A stretch of 47,006 bases of DNA from a virus, in the IMG/VR virus record IMGVR_UViG_3300036806_000141, positions 1 through 47,006 of that record. One strand, 5' to 3'. This document shows positions 7,249 through 14,745 of the stretch, piece by piece. The translations under genes were made by a program, and so were the position numbers. The notes under the pieces were generated by a model that did not search any database, was not told the origin of the DNA, and saw only the letters and a list, made by a program, of their open reading frames with translations. How positions within the stretch are numbered: position 1 is the first letter of the stretch; each line of letters opens with the position of its first letter.

Positions 7249-8385
7249 ATGGAGAACAAGGCCCACTCGCCGCTGGGCGCTTCGGGCATGAAACGCTGGA
7301 TGACATGCGCCGGCAGCTATGCGCTTGCGCTGAAAGCCCCCTGGCAGCGGCCGAGTATCTACGCGGCCACCGGCACGCTCGCGCACAAGATCGCCGAAGA
7401 CGCCCTGATCGTGGGGTTCGAGCCGCATCTTGCGCTGGGCGACGTGGTCACCGTCGAAGGTTATGAGATCACCGTCGATCAGGAGATGGTCGACGGTGTC
7501 CAGATGTATCTGGACACGGTCATCGCGCGCTGCGCGTCGCCGGGCGTGCATGTCTCGCATGAAATCCAGGTGTCGTTGAACGCGTGGTGGCAAGAGGGTC
7601 TGCGCAAGAACTCTCCGCCGCCACCCGTCGACCTGTTCGGCACCGCTGACACAGCGATCGTTGATCCTGCGATCGGCACACTGAGCATCGTGGATTTCAA
7701 ATACGGCGCGGGGATGTTTGTCGCCGTGGAGGACAACCCGCAGCTCATCTACTACGCGGCCGGTGTCGCGTTGAAGGTCGCGCAGAACGCACCGGCGCTC
7801 TACCCGAAGCTCAAAGAGATCGAGCTTGTGGTTGTCCAACCACGCGCCCAGGCCCGCGAAAAGGTGCGTGTCGCCCGCATGGACATGCTCGACCTGTGGC
7901 GCTGGATAGACGACACGCTGATCCCGGCGGTGGCGGCGGTGACCGATCCGGCGGCGCCGCTTGTGCCAGGCCAGCACTGCCACTTTTGTCCGGCCGCCAC
8001 GTTCTGCCCGGCGCTGCAAGAGCGCCGCCAGGCGAGCGCCAGGCGGGAGTTCCTTGGCCCGCTGTCCGACGAAGAGTTACGCCTGGCGCTGGACGACGCG
8101 GAGAACATCGAAATCTGGGTGAAGCACGTCCGGGACGAAGCGACCAGGCGCATCGAGCAAGAGCATAACACCGCATTGGGCTGGGCGCTTGTCCCGACGC
8201 GCCCCACGCGCGTGTGGGACGACGAGGACATGCTCTTGCCCTTGCTGCCCAACGGCGCAGTGACCGTGAAACCCTTGTCACCGGCGCAGCTCGAAAAGCA
8301 ATTCCCGAAGGTCTGGCACACCGTGAAGGAACACGTTGTCTCGCGCTCAGGCGGGACAAAGCTGGCAAGGGTGAACACGCCATGA
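7249..8385 (+). CDS. DUF2800 family, Cas4/RecB-like nuclease-fold protein, 378 aa
   Basis: The opening (HSPLGASGMKRWMTCAGSYAL) and TGTLAHKIAED are hallmarks of DUF2800, a PD-(D/E)xK, RecB/Cas4-like family in phages. Catalytic-type residues are visible: a conserved His in LAHKIAED, Asp in VDLFGTADTAIVD, then IVDFKYGAG (Asp and Lys of the core). Near residue 243 begins a Cys pattern, GQHCHFCPAATFCPA, which fits the Fe-S or zinc cluster common in the family. It likely processes DNA ends during recombination with the DUF2815 protein downstream. The ATG at 7249 is one base after the previous stop codon; the end overlaps the lysozyme start (ATGA). Confidence 0.82.
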   Translation: MENKAHSPLGASGMKRWMTCAGSYALALKAPWQRPSIYAATGTLAHKIAEDALIVGFEPHLALGDVVTVEGYEITVDQEMVDGVQMYLDTVIARCASPGVHVSHEIQVSLNAWWQEGLRKNSPPPPVDLFGTADTAIVDPAIGTLSIVDFKYGAGMFVAVEDNPQLIYYAAGVALKVAQNAPALYPKLKEIELVVVQPRAQAREKVRVARMDMLDLWRWIDDTLIPAVAAVTDPAAPLVPGQHCHFCPAATFCPALQERRQASARREFLGPLSDEELRLALDDAENIEIWVKHVRDEATRRIEQEHNTALGWALVPTRPTRVWDDEDMLLPLLPNGAVTVKPLSPAQLEKQFPKVWHTVKEHVVSRSGGTKLARVNTP

Positions 8386-8828
8386 ATGCTCAACAACTGA
8401 CCGAACTCCGGCACGACGAGGGCACGCGCCTGTTGGTCTATGACGACGCCACGGGCAAACCCCTCCTCCCCGGTGACACGCTCAAAGGCCACCCGACGAT
8501 CGGCACGGGCCGTGCGCTCGACGTGAATGGCATCACCACGGACGAAGCGGACCAGCTCTTGGTCAATGACCTGGCCAAGATCGAGGGACAGCTTGGGCCA
8601 TTGCTGTGGTTCGACGCGCTGAACGACACGCGCAAGGGCGTGATGGTCAACCTGGCATTCAACATGGGTGTGCGCGGCTTGCAGTCGTTCGTTCGCATGA
8701 TCGCCGCGTGCCAGGCCGGTGACTTCGACAAGGCAGCGCACGAACTCCAGGACAGCCAATGGTTCAAGCAGGTTCAGACAACCCGGAGCACCCGCCTGGT
8801 GCGCCAGCTCCGCACCGGCCAGCTCTGA
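8382..8828 (+). CDS. GH24 (T4-type) lysozyme / endolysin, 148 aa
   Basis: This muramidase cleaves the MurNAc-GlcNAc bond of peptidoglycan. Family features are a catalytic Glu13 in LRHDEGTRL, Asp21/22 in VYDDATG, Thr39 in HPTIGTGRAL, and the helical core ALNDTRKGVMVNLAFNMGVRGLQSF typical of T4 lysozyme relatives. No signal peptide or SAR segment is seen, so it would need a holin for release. It is unusual that it sits in the early plus-strand operon between DUF2800 and DUF2815, whereas the holin-like and spanin-like genes are in the late minus-strand operon. The start overlaps the DUF2800 stop (ATGA). Confidence 0.9.
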   Translation: MNAQQLTELRHDEGTRLLVYDDATGKPLLPGDTLKGHPTIGTGRALDVNGITTDEADQLLVNDLAKIEGQLGPLLWFDALNDTRKGVMVNLAFNMGVRGLQSFVRMIAACQAGDFDKAAHELQDSQWFKQVQTTRSTRLVRQLRTGQL

Positions 8829-8986
8829 TGAGCAACAAGGGCTTCGTCACCTACCGCAACGCCGTGCGCGCCGCGCTGAGTCGGGCACTTACCCACAGTG
8901 ATCTCGCGCGCACCCGCAACGCGTATTCCATCAACATCCCGGTGCACGTGCTGGTCGCAATGCTCAAGCGTGGCGGGCGCTGGTGA
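8828..8986 (+). CDS. Small basic hypothetical protein, 52 aa
   Basis: The ATG shares its A with the lysozyme stop (TGATG), so translation is coupled. The product is basic and helical (NKGFVTYRNAVRAALSRAL, VHVLVAMLKRGGRW) without a membrane span or cysteines. I do not recognise it; overlap and codon use similar to its neighbours are the only support for its being a gene. A lysozyme-associated or DNA-associated peptide are both possible. Confidence 0.5.
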   Translation: MSNKGFVTYRNAVRAALSRALTHSDLARTRNAYSINIPVHVLVAMLKRGGRW

Positions 8987-9083
8987 CTTTGCCATGGGTT
9001 TCGCCGGTGTCGCGGGCATCGTCGCCGCTTTACCTGCGCCCAGTTTGTTGGTTACGTCTTCCACTGAACAGGACACCAAACCG

Positions 9084-9659
9084 ATGACCAGTATTATGAC
9101 GCCCACCGGCATCCTTTCGTTTCCCGCGCTGTGGACGCCACGGCCGCCGGCGCCCAACGCCGAACCCCGTTACAACTGCAACATCGTGTTCGACCGTGCG
9201 GCGCAGGCCACGCCGGAATACCAGGAGCTGCGCCGGGCCGTCGCCGGCGCCATCAACGACAAATGGGGCGCCGGCAAGTCACAGGACAAGGTGTTCCTGG
9301 CCAAGACCCGCCTGCCCTTCCGGCCATGCAGCGAGAAAGATTACAGCGGCTACAACATCGAGGGCGGCGTGTTCATCAATCCGTGGTCGAAGAACCGGCC
9401 CGGTGTGGTGGACGCGCGGCGTAATGATATTCACGTCGCGTCCGACGTATGGGCTGGCCAACTGTGCCGCGCCACCGTGCACGTGTTCGCTTACGACACC
9501 GCGGGCAACCGCGGCGTGGCGTTCAATCTGAACAACCTCCAGATCGTCAAGGCGGACATGCCGCGGCTCGACGGCCGGCGTCCCGCCAAGGATGAGTTCC
9601 CCGACGCAGAGGGCGAAGACGCCATGGCTGGCGCTGACGCTGACTATCCGCCGTTCTGA
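9084..9659 (+). CDS. DUF2815 ssDNA-binding protein, 191 aa
   Basis: The protein matches the DUF2815 pattern (phage single-strand binding, OB-fold-like): GILSFPALWTPRPP near the N-terminus, YNCNIVFDR, INDKWG, a central DYSGYNIEGGVFINPWSKNRP, DVWAGQLCRATVHVFAYD, and VAFNLNNLQIVK. The acidic tail (DEFPDAEGEDAMAGADADY) is like the C-terminal tip of SSBs, which recruits partner proteins. The ATG at 9084 is preferred because the homologous core starts a few residues later; the in-frame ATG at 8994 would add an unrelated hydrophobic segment. Role: protecting ssDNA next to the DUF2800 nuclease and the polymerase. Confidence 0.85.
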   Translation: MTSIMTPTGILSFPALWTPRPPAPNAEPRYNCNIVFDRAAQATPEYQELRRAVAGAINDKWGAGKSQDKVFLAKTRLPFRPCSEKDYSGYNIEGGVFINPWSKNRPGVVDARRNDIHVASDVWAGQLCRATVHVFAYDTAGNRGVAFNLNNLQIVKADMPRLDGRRPAKDEFPDAEGEDAMAGADADYPPF

Positions 9660-9674
9660 GGGGAGCTCAGCACC

Positions 9675-9929
9675 ATGCTGCACCTGACCTCGATCGAGAA
9701 CGTCGAAGTCCTGCCTTCGCAACTTGACCAGGCGGTGACGCTCTTGCGGCGCGCGATGCGCGACGACCGGCTGCGCCGCGAACAAATCGAATTCGCAGAA
9801 GAACATTGTCTGGACGTGCATCGTCCCGCGCCGCTGTGGGACGAAGACCAACGCTGGGGCATGGTCGCGGATGCCCTGGCGCTGCTGGAGAAACATCCCG
9901 CGGCAAAGGAGCACATGGGCCATGTCTGA
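9675..9929 (+). CDS. Hypothetical protein, 84 aa
   Basis: The start is supported by GGGGAGCTC about 10 bases upstream of the ATG. The product is acidic and helical: LDQAVTLLRRAMRDDRLRREQIEFAEEHC, then a RWGMVADALALLEKHPAAKEH helix. No family is recognised. It is located between the ssDNA-binding protein and the polymerase, so it is likely expressed with replication genes and could be a small accessory factor. Confidence 0.6.
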   Translation: MLHLTSIENVEVLPSQLDQAVTLLRRAMRDDRLRREQIEFAEEHCLDVHRPAPLWDEDQRWGMVADALALLEKHPAAKEHMGHV

Positions 9930-10176
9930 CACACCCCCGGACGAACCCCCCGTCGACCCACCGCCCGAAGAACCGCCCGCACCAGAAGACCCGCGCCGCG
10001 GTGATCCGAACCAGCCGACGCCAAGCCCGGTGCTCAATCCACCGGACAGCGCGGACACCGCGGATTTCCTGCCGGAAGGTGCTGACCCGCGTTACCCGGC
10101 GCCGGAGCCGGAAGGCGAGATCGCCACGCATCCGCCCGGCATTCCCCGGCAGTCTGAACCTGATTTCCCTGAGTGA
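9922..10176 (+). CDS. Proline/glutamate-rich disordered protein, 84 aa
   Basis: The frame begins eight bases before the end of the preceding gene and encodes a product dominated by Pro, Glu and Asp with no predicted structured domain. It ends three bases before the polymerase start. Whether it is functional is uncertain; the tight spacing and the absence of another plausible frame support it. It could be an adaptor or DNA-mimic-like acidic peptide, but this is speculation. Confidence 0.45.
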   Translation: MSDTPPDEPPVDPPPEEPPAPEDPRRGDPNQPTPSPVLNPPDSADTADFLPEGADPRYPAPEPEGEIATHPPGIPRQSEPDFPE

Positions 10177-10179
10177 TCC

Positions 10180-13032
10180 GTGGGTGCGCGCCAACTGCAT
10201 GCGCCGGGCATTCCGCGTCTTGTCCTCGACGTGGAAACCTTCTCGACGCTCGATCTGCCCAAGGTTGGCGCGCACGCCTACGCCGAACACCCTGACACCG
10301 ACGTGCATTGCGTCGCGTTTAAGATCACCGGCAGCGCGGCGCAGCTCTGGCACCCGGGTTTTGATCCCTGCCCGCCTGAGATCACAGCGCACGTCGCGAA
10401 CGGCTATCCGATCATCGCGCACAACTGGCTGTTTGAGCTGAACATCTGGCAGGAAATCCTCGTCGTCAGGTATGGCTGGCCCGCGCCGGCCTGGAATGCC
10501 TGGAGCTGCACCATGGCAAGGGCGCTCTACCATGGGTTTCCTGCGGGCCTGGAGGCGCTGGGCGAGGCCCTGGGCCTGGCACAGCTCAAGCAGGCCGGCA
10601 CGCGTGCGCTCATGTTGCAGATGTCCAAGCCCCGCAACCTGGACAAGCTGGGGCGCCCCGTCTGGTGGCACAACGATCCCAAGACCGGCTGGGACAAGCG
10701 CGTGGCGCTCGCCGCCTACTGCCTGCAAGACGTAGAGGCCGAATTCGAGGCCGACCAGCATCTGCCGGAGCTGCCCAAATTCGAGCGTGAAGTCTTCCGC
10801 CTCGATGGCGAGATCAATCAGCGCGGCGTGGCGATCGACCTGGAGCTGGTCGACCGGCTGGACCAGATCGCCTACGACGAAGGCATCCGGCTGAACCGCT
10901 ACGTGGCCCAGGTCACCGGCGGCGCGGTGCGCACCACCAGTCAGGTGGCGGCCATCACGCAGTGGCTGGCAGAGCACCAGGTCGTCGTGCAGAGCCTGGA
11001 CAAGGCCGCCGTGGCCCTCGCCCTCCAGGTCGCCCGCGGCGCCGCCAGGAACGTGCTCCTGGCCCGCGCAGAGGCCGCCAAGAGTTCCACCGCAAAGCTG
11101 ACCGCGATGCGTCGCGCGGTGTCGCGCGATGGCCGGGCACGTGGGTTGTTCCAGTATGGCGGCGCGGGCCGCACCATGCGCTGGGCGGGCCGCAGGGTGC
11201 AGCCGCAGAACATGCCCCGGCCGCACATCAAAGACCCTGAACGCGTCGCGGCGCTGATCGACGGCGTGATGGCCGGCGACGATCAGGAAGTGATCCGCCT
11301 GTTCTGGCCGGGCTCGCCGATGGACAACGTCGCCTGCGCCCTGCGTGGCTGCATGGTGGCCGGGCCGGGCCAGGTGCTGATCGCGATGGACGAGGCGCAG
11401 ATCGAGGCGCGCGTGATCGCCTGGCTGGCGGGACAACAGGACATCCTCGACGTGTTCGCCCGCGGCGACGACGTCTACACCTACACCGCCCGCTCGGTGG
11501 GCAGCCCGGACCGGCAGTTCGGCAAGGTGCTGGTTCTCGCTTGTGGCTACGGTCTTGGTCCAGCCCGGTTCGTGGAGACTGCGGCCTCCTACGGAATCAC
11601 GCTGGACCTTCCCGCCGCGCAGGCCGCCGTCTGGGCCTGGCGGGCGGAGAACCGGGAAATCGTCGCCTACTGGTATCGGCTCGGTGAAGTTTTCCTGCGT
11701 GTAGCCCAAGCGCCACACGGCACTGCGGAGCGCCTTGGCCACGTCGTGGTGCGCAAGACGGGCAAGGCCGTCCGCATCGTCCTGCCGACTGGTCACGAAA
11801 TGTTTTACCAGGACGTGCAAATCCACGCCGACGACCAGGGGCGTCCCGAAATCACCTACCTGGGCGTCAACCAGCTCACCCGGCGGTGGGAACGCCTGCG
11901 CACATGGGGCGGCAAGCTGTGCCTCGGTGCAGACACGCTCGTGCTGACGGACCGCGGCTGGGTGCCGATCGTGTCGGTGCGCCAGAACGATCTGGTCTGG
12001 GACGGAACGGCCTGGGTGCAGCACCAGGGCGTCGTCTTCAACGGCATGGCGACCACCGTGACGCTTGATGGCATCGCCATGACGGCAGAGCATGAAGTTG
12101 CGACAACAAAAGGGTGGGTCCGTGCGGCAGACTGCGAAGGACTTGACCGGCGTCCGGTTGCACTACCTGACCGCAGTCCGACGCATCGGCACGGTGCGGG
12201 GCAAAAAGCCGCTATGGGAAATCCGCTGCGACTGCGGGGCACTGCGCCAGATGGCGTCTACGGATTTTCTCAAAGGCACGCAGAAATCCTGCGGCTGCCA
12301 GAGAGGCCGGCTGGTTTCCGACGCCCTGCGCACGCACGGCATGAGCCGGCATCCAGCCTTCGCGGTGTGGCACTCAATGCTCGACCGATGCCGGTTGCCC
12401 TCGCACCGTGCCTGGAAGAATTACGGTGGTCGCGGGATCACGGTCTGCCCGGAGTGGGCTTCCTTCGAGGCGTTCTGGGCCGACATGGGTCCGACCTATC
12501 GGAAGGGCCTTTCCCTGGAGCGCCGGGACAACAACGCCGGCTATGCACCGGGGAACTGCGTTTGGGCCTCCCGAATCGAACAGGCCAACAACCGCAGGCA
12601 CAATGTTGTGATCGACACGCCGGCAGGCCGGATGACCGTGGCGCGGGCTGCGCGTCTATCCGGCATCGGGTTTACGACGCTGCTCTATCGCGTCGCCCAC
12701 AAGTGCGACCCGTCTTTGATCTTCTCGACACCGGACCCCACCACCAGTTTGTCGTCCTCGGCGCGTCGGGGCCGCTGATCGTCCACAACTGCGAGAACGT
12801 GACCCAGGCGTTCGCCCGCGACGTGCTGGCCGACTGCATGCTGCGGCTTGCGCGGCCGGCTTTCCAGTTGGTCGGCTCAGTGCACGACGAAGTGCTGATC
12901 GAATGCGACCCGCTCGCTATCGGCGCGCAACTGGACACCGTGCGCAAAGTCATGGCCGCGCCGATCCCATGGGCGCGAGGTCTGCCGCTCGCGGCCGAAG
13001 GCTGGGCCGGCCACCGCTACCGCAAAGGCTGA
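10180..13032 (+). CDS. Family A DNA polymerase precursor with intein, 950 aa
   Basis: This is the replicative phage DNA polymerase with 3'-5' exonuclease. Exonuclease motifs: LVLDVETF (Asp17, Glu19), IIAHNWLFELNIW and YCLQDVEAE. Polymerase motif A is AMDEAQIEARVIAW (Asp404), motif B is RQFGKVLVLACGYGLG, motif C is GSVHDEVLIE (His902-Glu904). An intein interrupts the conserved GGKL/CEN segment: residues 581-870 begin with Cys and end with His-Asn before Cys871. Splicing would give a 660-aa enzyme with the continuous motif GGKLCENVTQAFARD, a normal size for phage PolA. The start is a GTG four bases after the previous stop. Within 12092-12778 the low GC3 of this frame shows that it passes over another, real gene. 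Confidence 0.9.
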   Translation: MGARQLHAPGIPRLVLDVETFSTLDLPKVGAHAYAEHPDTDVHCVAFKITGSAAQLWHPGFDPCPPEITAHVANGYPIIAHNWLFELNIWQEILVVRYGWPAPAWNAWSCTMARALYHGFPAGLEALGEALGLAQLKQAGTRALMLQMSKPRNLDKLGRPVWWHNDPKTGWDKRVALAAYCLQDVEAEFEADQHLPELPKFEREVFRLDGEINQRGVAIDLELVDRLDQIAYDEGIRLNRYVAQVTGGAVRTTSQVAAITQWLAEHQVVVQSLDKAAVALALQVARGAARNVLLARAEAAKSSTAKLTAMRRAVSRDGRARGLFQYGGAGRTMRWAGRRVQPQNMPRPHIKDPERVAALIDGVMAGDDQEVIRLFWPGSPMDNVACALRGCMVAGPGQVLIAMDEAQIEARVIAWLAGQQDILDVFARGDDVYTYTARSVGSPDRQFGKVLVLACGYGLGPARFVETAASYGITLDLPAAQAAVWAWRAENREIVAYWYRLGEVFLRVAQAPHGTAERLGHVVVRKTGKAVRIVLPTGHEMFYQDVQIHADDQGRPEITYLGVNQLTRRWERLRTWGGKLCLGADTLVLTDRGWVPIVSVRQNDLVWDGTAWVQHQGVVFNGMATTVTLDGIAMTAEHEVATTKGWVRAADCEGLDRRPVALPDRSPTHRHGAGQKAAMGNPLRLRGTAPDGVYGFSQRHAEILRLPERPAGFRRPAHARHEPASSLRGVALNARPMPVALAPCLEELRWSRDHGLPGVGFLRGVLGRHGSDLSEGPFPGAPGQQRRLCTGELRLGLPNRTGQQPQAQCCDRHAGRPDDRGAGCASIRHRVYDAALSRRPQVRPVFDLLDTGPHHQFVVLGASGPLIVHNCENVTQAFARDVLADCMLRLARPAFQLVGSVHDEVLIECDPLAIGAQLDTVRKVMAAPIPWARGLPLAAEGWAGHRYRKG
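11920..12789 (+). other. Intein coding segment in the DNA polymerase (290 aa)
   Basis: The N-terminal splicing block A is CLGADTLVLTDRGWVPI, and block B is MTAEHEVATTKGWV with the conserved Thr-x-x-His. The C-terminal blocks F and G are VFDLLDTGPHHQFVV and GPLIVHN, followed by Cys+1. The nucleophile Cys1, the penultimate His, the terminal Asn and Cys+1 are all present, so the element looks splicing-competent. The splicing parts total about 100 residues; the roughly 190 residues between them have no recognisable domain in this frame because the DNA there encodes an HNH nuclease in the +1 frame. Insertion is in the highly conserved polymerase active-site region, a common place for inteins. Confidence 0.85.
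12092..12778 (+). CDS. HNH endonuclease nested out of frame inside the polymerase intein, 228 aa
   Basis: This is a complete phage-type HNH homing-endonuclease-like protein. The N-terminal domain is KDLTGVRLHYLTAVRRIG with WEIRCDCG...SCGC zinc-type cysteines (46, 48, 67, 69). The nuclease core is WHSMLDRCRLP...YGGRGITVCPEW, then SLERRDNNAGYAPGNCVWAS and EQANNRR (141-168). A C-terminal DNA-recognition tail follows (MTVARAARLSGIGFTTLLYRV). Codons in this frame are strongly GC-ending, unlike the polymerase frame over the same DNA. It starts within intein block B and stops 11 bases before the intein end. GTG at 12122 (after AAAGGG) is an alternative start. It likely mobilises the intein or itself. 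Confidence 0.85.
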   Translation: MKLRQQKGGSVRQTAKDLTGVRLHYLTAVRRIGTVRGKKPLWEIRCDCGALRQMASTDFLKGTQKSCGCQRGRLVSDALRTHGMSRHPAFAVWHSMLDRCRLPSHRAWKNYGGRGITVCPEWASFEAFWADMGPTYRKGLSLERRDNNAGYAPGNCVWASRIEQANNRRHNVVIDTPAGRMTVARAARLSGIGFTTLLYRVAHKCDPSLIFSTPDPTTSLSSSARRGR

Positions 13033-13075
13033 TCCGTTCGTTGCCTTGTCCTGACAACAAAGAGGGACCTATCCC

Positions 13076-13381
13076 ATGCTGCGCATGCTCACACCGATCG
13101 CCGTCCTCGCGTTGACCGCCTGCACCGCGGGCACGACACCCACCGCCAACAGCGTGGTCACACAGGGCCAGCTCTATTGCTCGCTGGTGACGAAGACCGG
13201 GCCGCTTGTGGTGGCGCTGGCGGACGCGTCAGGCGTGCCCGTCGTGGCCACTGACAAGGCCGCCAGCGTCGTGCAGGCGGCGTGCGCGGTCATCGGCGCC
13301 ATCCCGGTGGCGCCGCCGCCTACGCCCTCGCAGGCGCCCGTGGTTGCGGCGCCGGTGGCAGCGGCTGCCCGCAGCGCCTAG
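13076..13381 (+). CDS. Small putative lipoprotein, 101 aa
   Basis: The N-terminus (MLRMLTPIAVLALTACTAG) is a lipoprotein signal peptide with the lipobox LTAC; cleavage before Cys would give a mature lipoprotein of about 85 residues. The rest contains two further cysteines and an Ala/Pro/Val-rich tail. It ends the plus-strand operon. GAGGGACC precedes the ATG. Its stop is shared with the converging gene: the CTAG at 13378-13381 supplies the TAG for both strands. A cell-envelope role (superinfection exclusion or lysis) is conceivable but not shown. Confidence 0.65.
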   Translation: MLRMLTPIAVLALTACTAGTTPTANSVVTQGQLYCSLVTKTGPLVVALADASGVPVVATDKAASVVQAACAVIGAIPVAPPPTPSQAPVVAAPVAAAARSA

Positions 13382-13749
13382 CGGTCGCGGTGCAGGCGCC
13401 AGAGAGCGAAGCCGGCATAGACGGGCGCGTAGGCCATGGTCATGCCGACACAAGCCAAGCCGAACACGTCCATGGGCTGCCCGTTGAGGTAGCTCACCAG
13501 AGTCACGCCCACGGCGACCCCGCCGGTGATCGTCCCCAAGGTCATCAATGTGCCAATGACAAAGCGGTAAAGCCGGGCCACCGGGTAGCTCAGCACCAGC
13601 TCGGCGATCAGCAGCCAGATCGGCGGCGGGAAGCTGTGAAAGAACTCCTGCTGCTCGGCGTTCCGCCGCAGCACCGCCGCCAGGTAGAACGGGATTTGCT
13701 CCTCGGACAGCATGATTTCCTGGCCATGTCGAATAGATGGCCGGGGCAT
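13378..13749 (-). CDS. Small membrane protein, 123 aa
   Basis: Two to three hydrophobic helices are visible: FPPPIWLLIAELVLSYPVA, FVIGTLMTLGTITGGVAVGV and FGLACVGMTMAYAPVYAGF, ending with a short basic tail (LWRLHRDR). The ATG at 13749 follows the preceding TAA directly; a second Met at 13713 is possible. I do not recognise it. Its position at the end of the minus-strand transcript, beyond the structural genes, and its topology would suit a holin or exclusion protein, but this is only inferred. Confidence 0.6.
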   Translation of the reverse strand: MPRPSIRHGQEIMLSEEQIPFYLAAVLRRNAEQQEFFHSFPPPIWLLIAELVLSYPVARLYRFVIGTLMTLGTITGGVAVGVTLVSYLNGQPMDVFGLACVGMTMAYAPVYAGFALWRLHRDR

Positions 13750-14100
13750 TTATGCCGCCTCCGGGGGTGATGGGGGCGACGGGTCGTTCGCGCGGCGGTG
13801 TGTGTGAAACGGCCGCAGGTTTTCGCCGGGGTTGTTCACCCTCTCGCCCGGCGGCTCGGGCTCGGGCGGTGACGCTGGCGTGTTCAGTTCGATCATGGCC
13901 TGCGTGACGTAAAGCTGTGTCTCTTCCGGCCCCTCCAGGGCATACAATGTGCGCAGCGCCGCAAACAGCATCGCCAACAGCAGATGCGTCCCGCCACGTC
14001 TCGTGATCTCGGTAATCCGGCGCTCTGCCATCAAGGTTAGAGCGTGAACTTCCTCCCAATCTATCATGGTTTTCACGGCCTTCCGTTCGGGTGGCGTCAT
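13750..14100 (-). CDS. Hypothetical protein, about 116 aa
   Basis: This frame has strongly GC-ending codons, in contrast to the overlapping frame of its upstream neighbour. The product has a helical N-terminal half (WEEVHALTLMAERRITEI, LLLAMLFAALRTLYALEG) and a Pro-rich, disordered C-terminal tail. Candidate starts are ATG at 14130, 14100 or 14067; 14067 has GGAAGG 11 bases upstream. It ends immediately before the start of the 123-aa membrane protein (TAA-ATG). No family is recognised; the hydrophobic central helix could associate with membranes. Confidence 0.55.
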   Translation of the reverse strand: MTPPERKAVKTMIDWEEVHALTLMAERRITEITRRGGTHLLLAMLFAALRTLYALEGPEETQLYVTQAMIELNTPASPPEPEPPGERVNNPGENLRPFHTHRRANDPSPPSPPEAA

Positions 14101-14551
14101 CCTGTCGGCTGATTGGCAGGACGGAAGCATGCTGCTCCCAACGACTCAGCGGGGACAAGGCCCCAGGCCAGTCCGGCATCCACTTCGCGAGCAGTCTTGC
14201 CTTCTCGTGCGCGGATACAGCGGTGGTATCGAAGGTAAGTAAGAACTCTTCCTTGGATAGAGGACCGGCAAAAGTTGCCGCTCTACGTGATCGCTCCTCG
14301 GCACTCAGAACGCGGGTAATCGACGTGCGTCCACGGAACCGCCAGCCGCTTAGGGCGATCGGGCTGCGTCGGGTGACCTCGATCCAGCCGTGCGCCTCCA
14401 GCCACGCGCGGTGCGTCCGCACGGTGCGTTCACAGCAGCGGGCGCGTTTCGCTATGGCGCGCTGGGACCAGTCATCGCCGGGGGCTCGCAGATACGCCCG
14501 CAGCAGCTTGAGCGGGCCGCACGGCATCCCGGCCGCTTCGGCGGCTCGCAT
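14101..14551 (-). CDS. Winged-helix/HTH protein, apparent loss of its natural stop
   Basis: The supported part runs from about 14551 to 14101. It encodes a winged-helix-like DNA-binding domain: LKLLRAYLRAPGDDWSQRAIAKRARCCERTVRTHRAWLEAHGW, typical of phage replication-initiator or regulatory HTH domains, then a basic wing (RRSPIALSGWRFRGR). From about 14100 the same frame remains open to a stop at 13229, but its codons there lose GC bias and run over two better-supported genes, so the remainder looks non-coding. A one-base shift near 14100 would place a TGA overlapping the next ATG, the junction style used elsewhere. Either an indel (biological or sequencing) or an unusual long overlap explains this. 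Starts at 14587, 14551 and 14527 are possible. Confidence 0.5.
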
Positions 14552-14745
14552 GGTCGAACTGCAAAGAGTGCGCCGGTGTTGGTCCAACTACGAATTTCGG
14601 TCGCAGCTCCCCAAGCCCCAAAAGAGGGGTTGCCAAATCGGGCCGCACTATGGTGGGATCGCTTTGCAGAGTTACGATCACCACCAAGTGGCTTGTTGCG
14701 GCCGGTTTCCTTCTCTTTCTTGGGCGGGGGGCCGGCCTACCTTTT

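Noticed and set aside
12140-12700. An in-frame homing endonuclease domain of the polymerase intein
   Set aside because: The polymerase-frame residues here show no LAGLIDADG or HNH motif and have low GC3; the nuclease is in the +1 frame.
13229-14100. C-terminal half of the 452-codon frame of the HTH gene
   Set aside because: Codons lose GC bias, and the product is Gly/Arg/Ala filler over two better-supported genes; treated as read-through after a likely frameshift.
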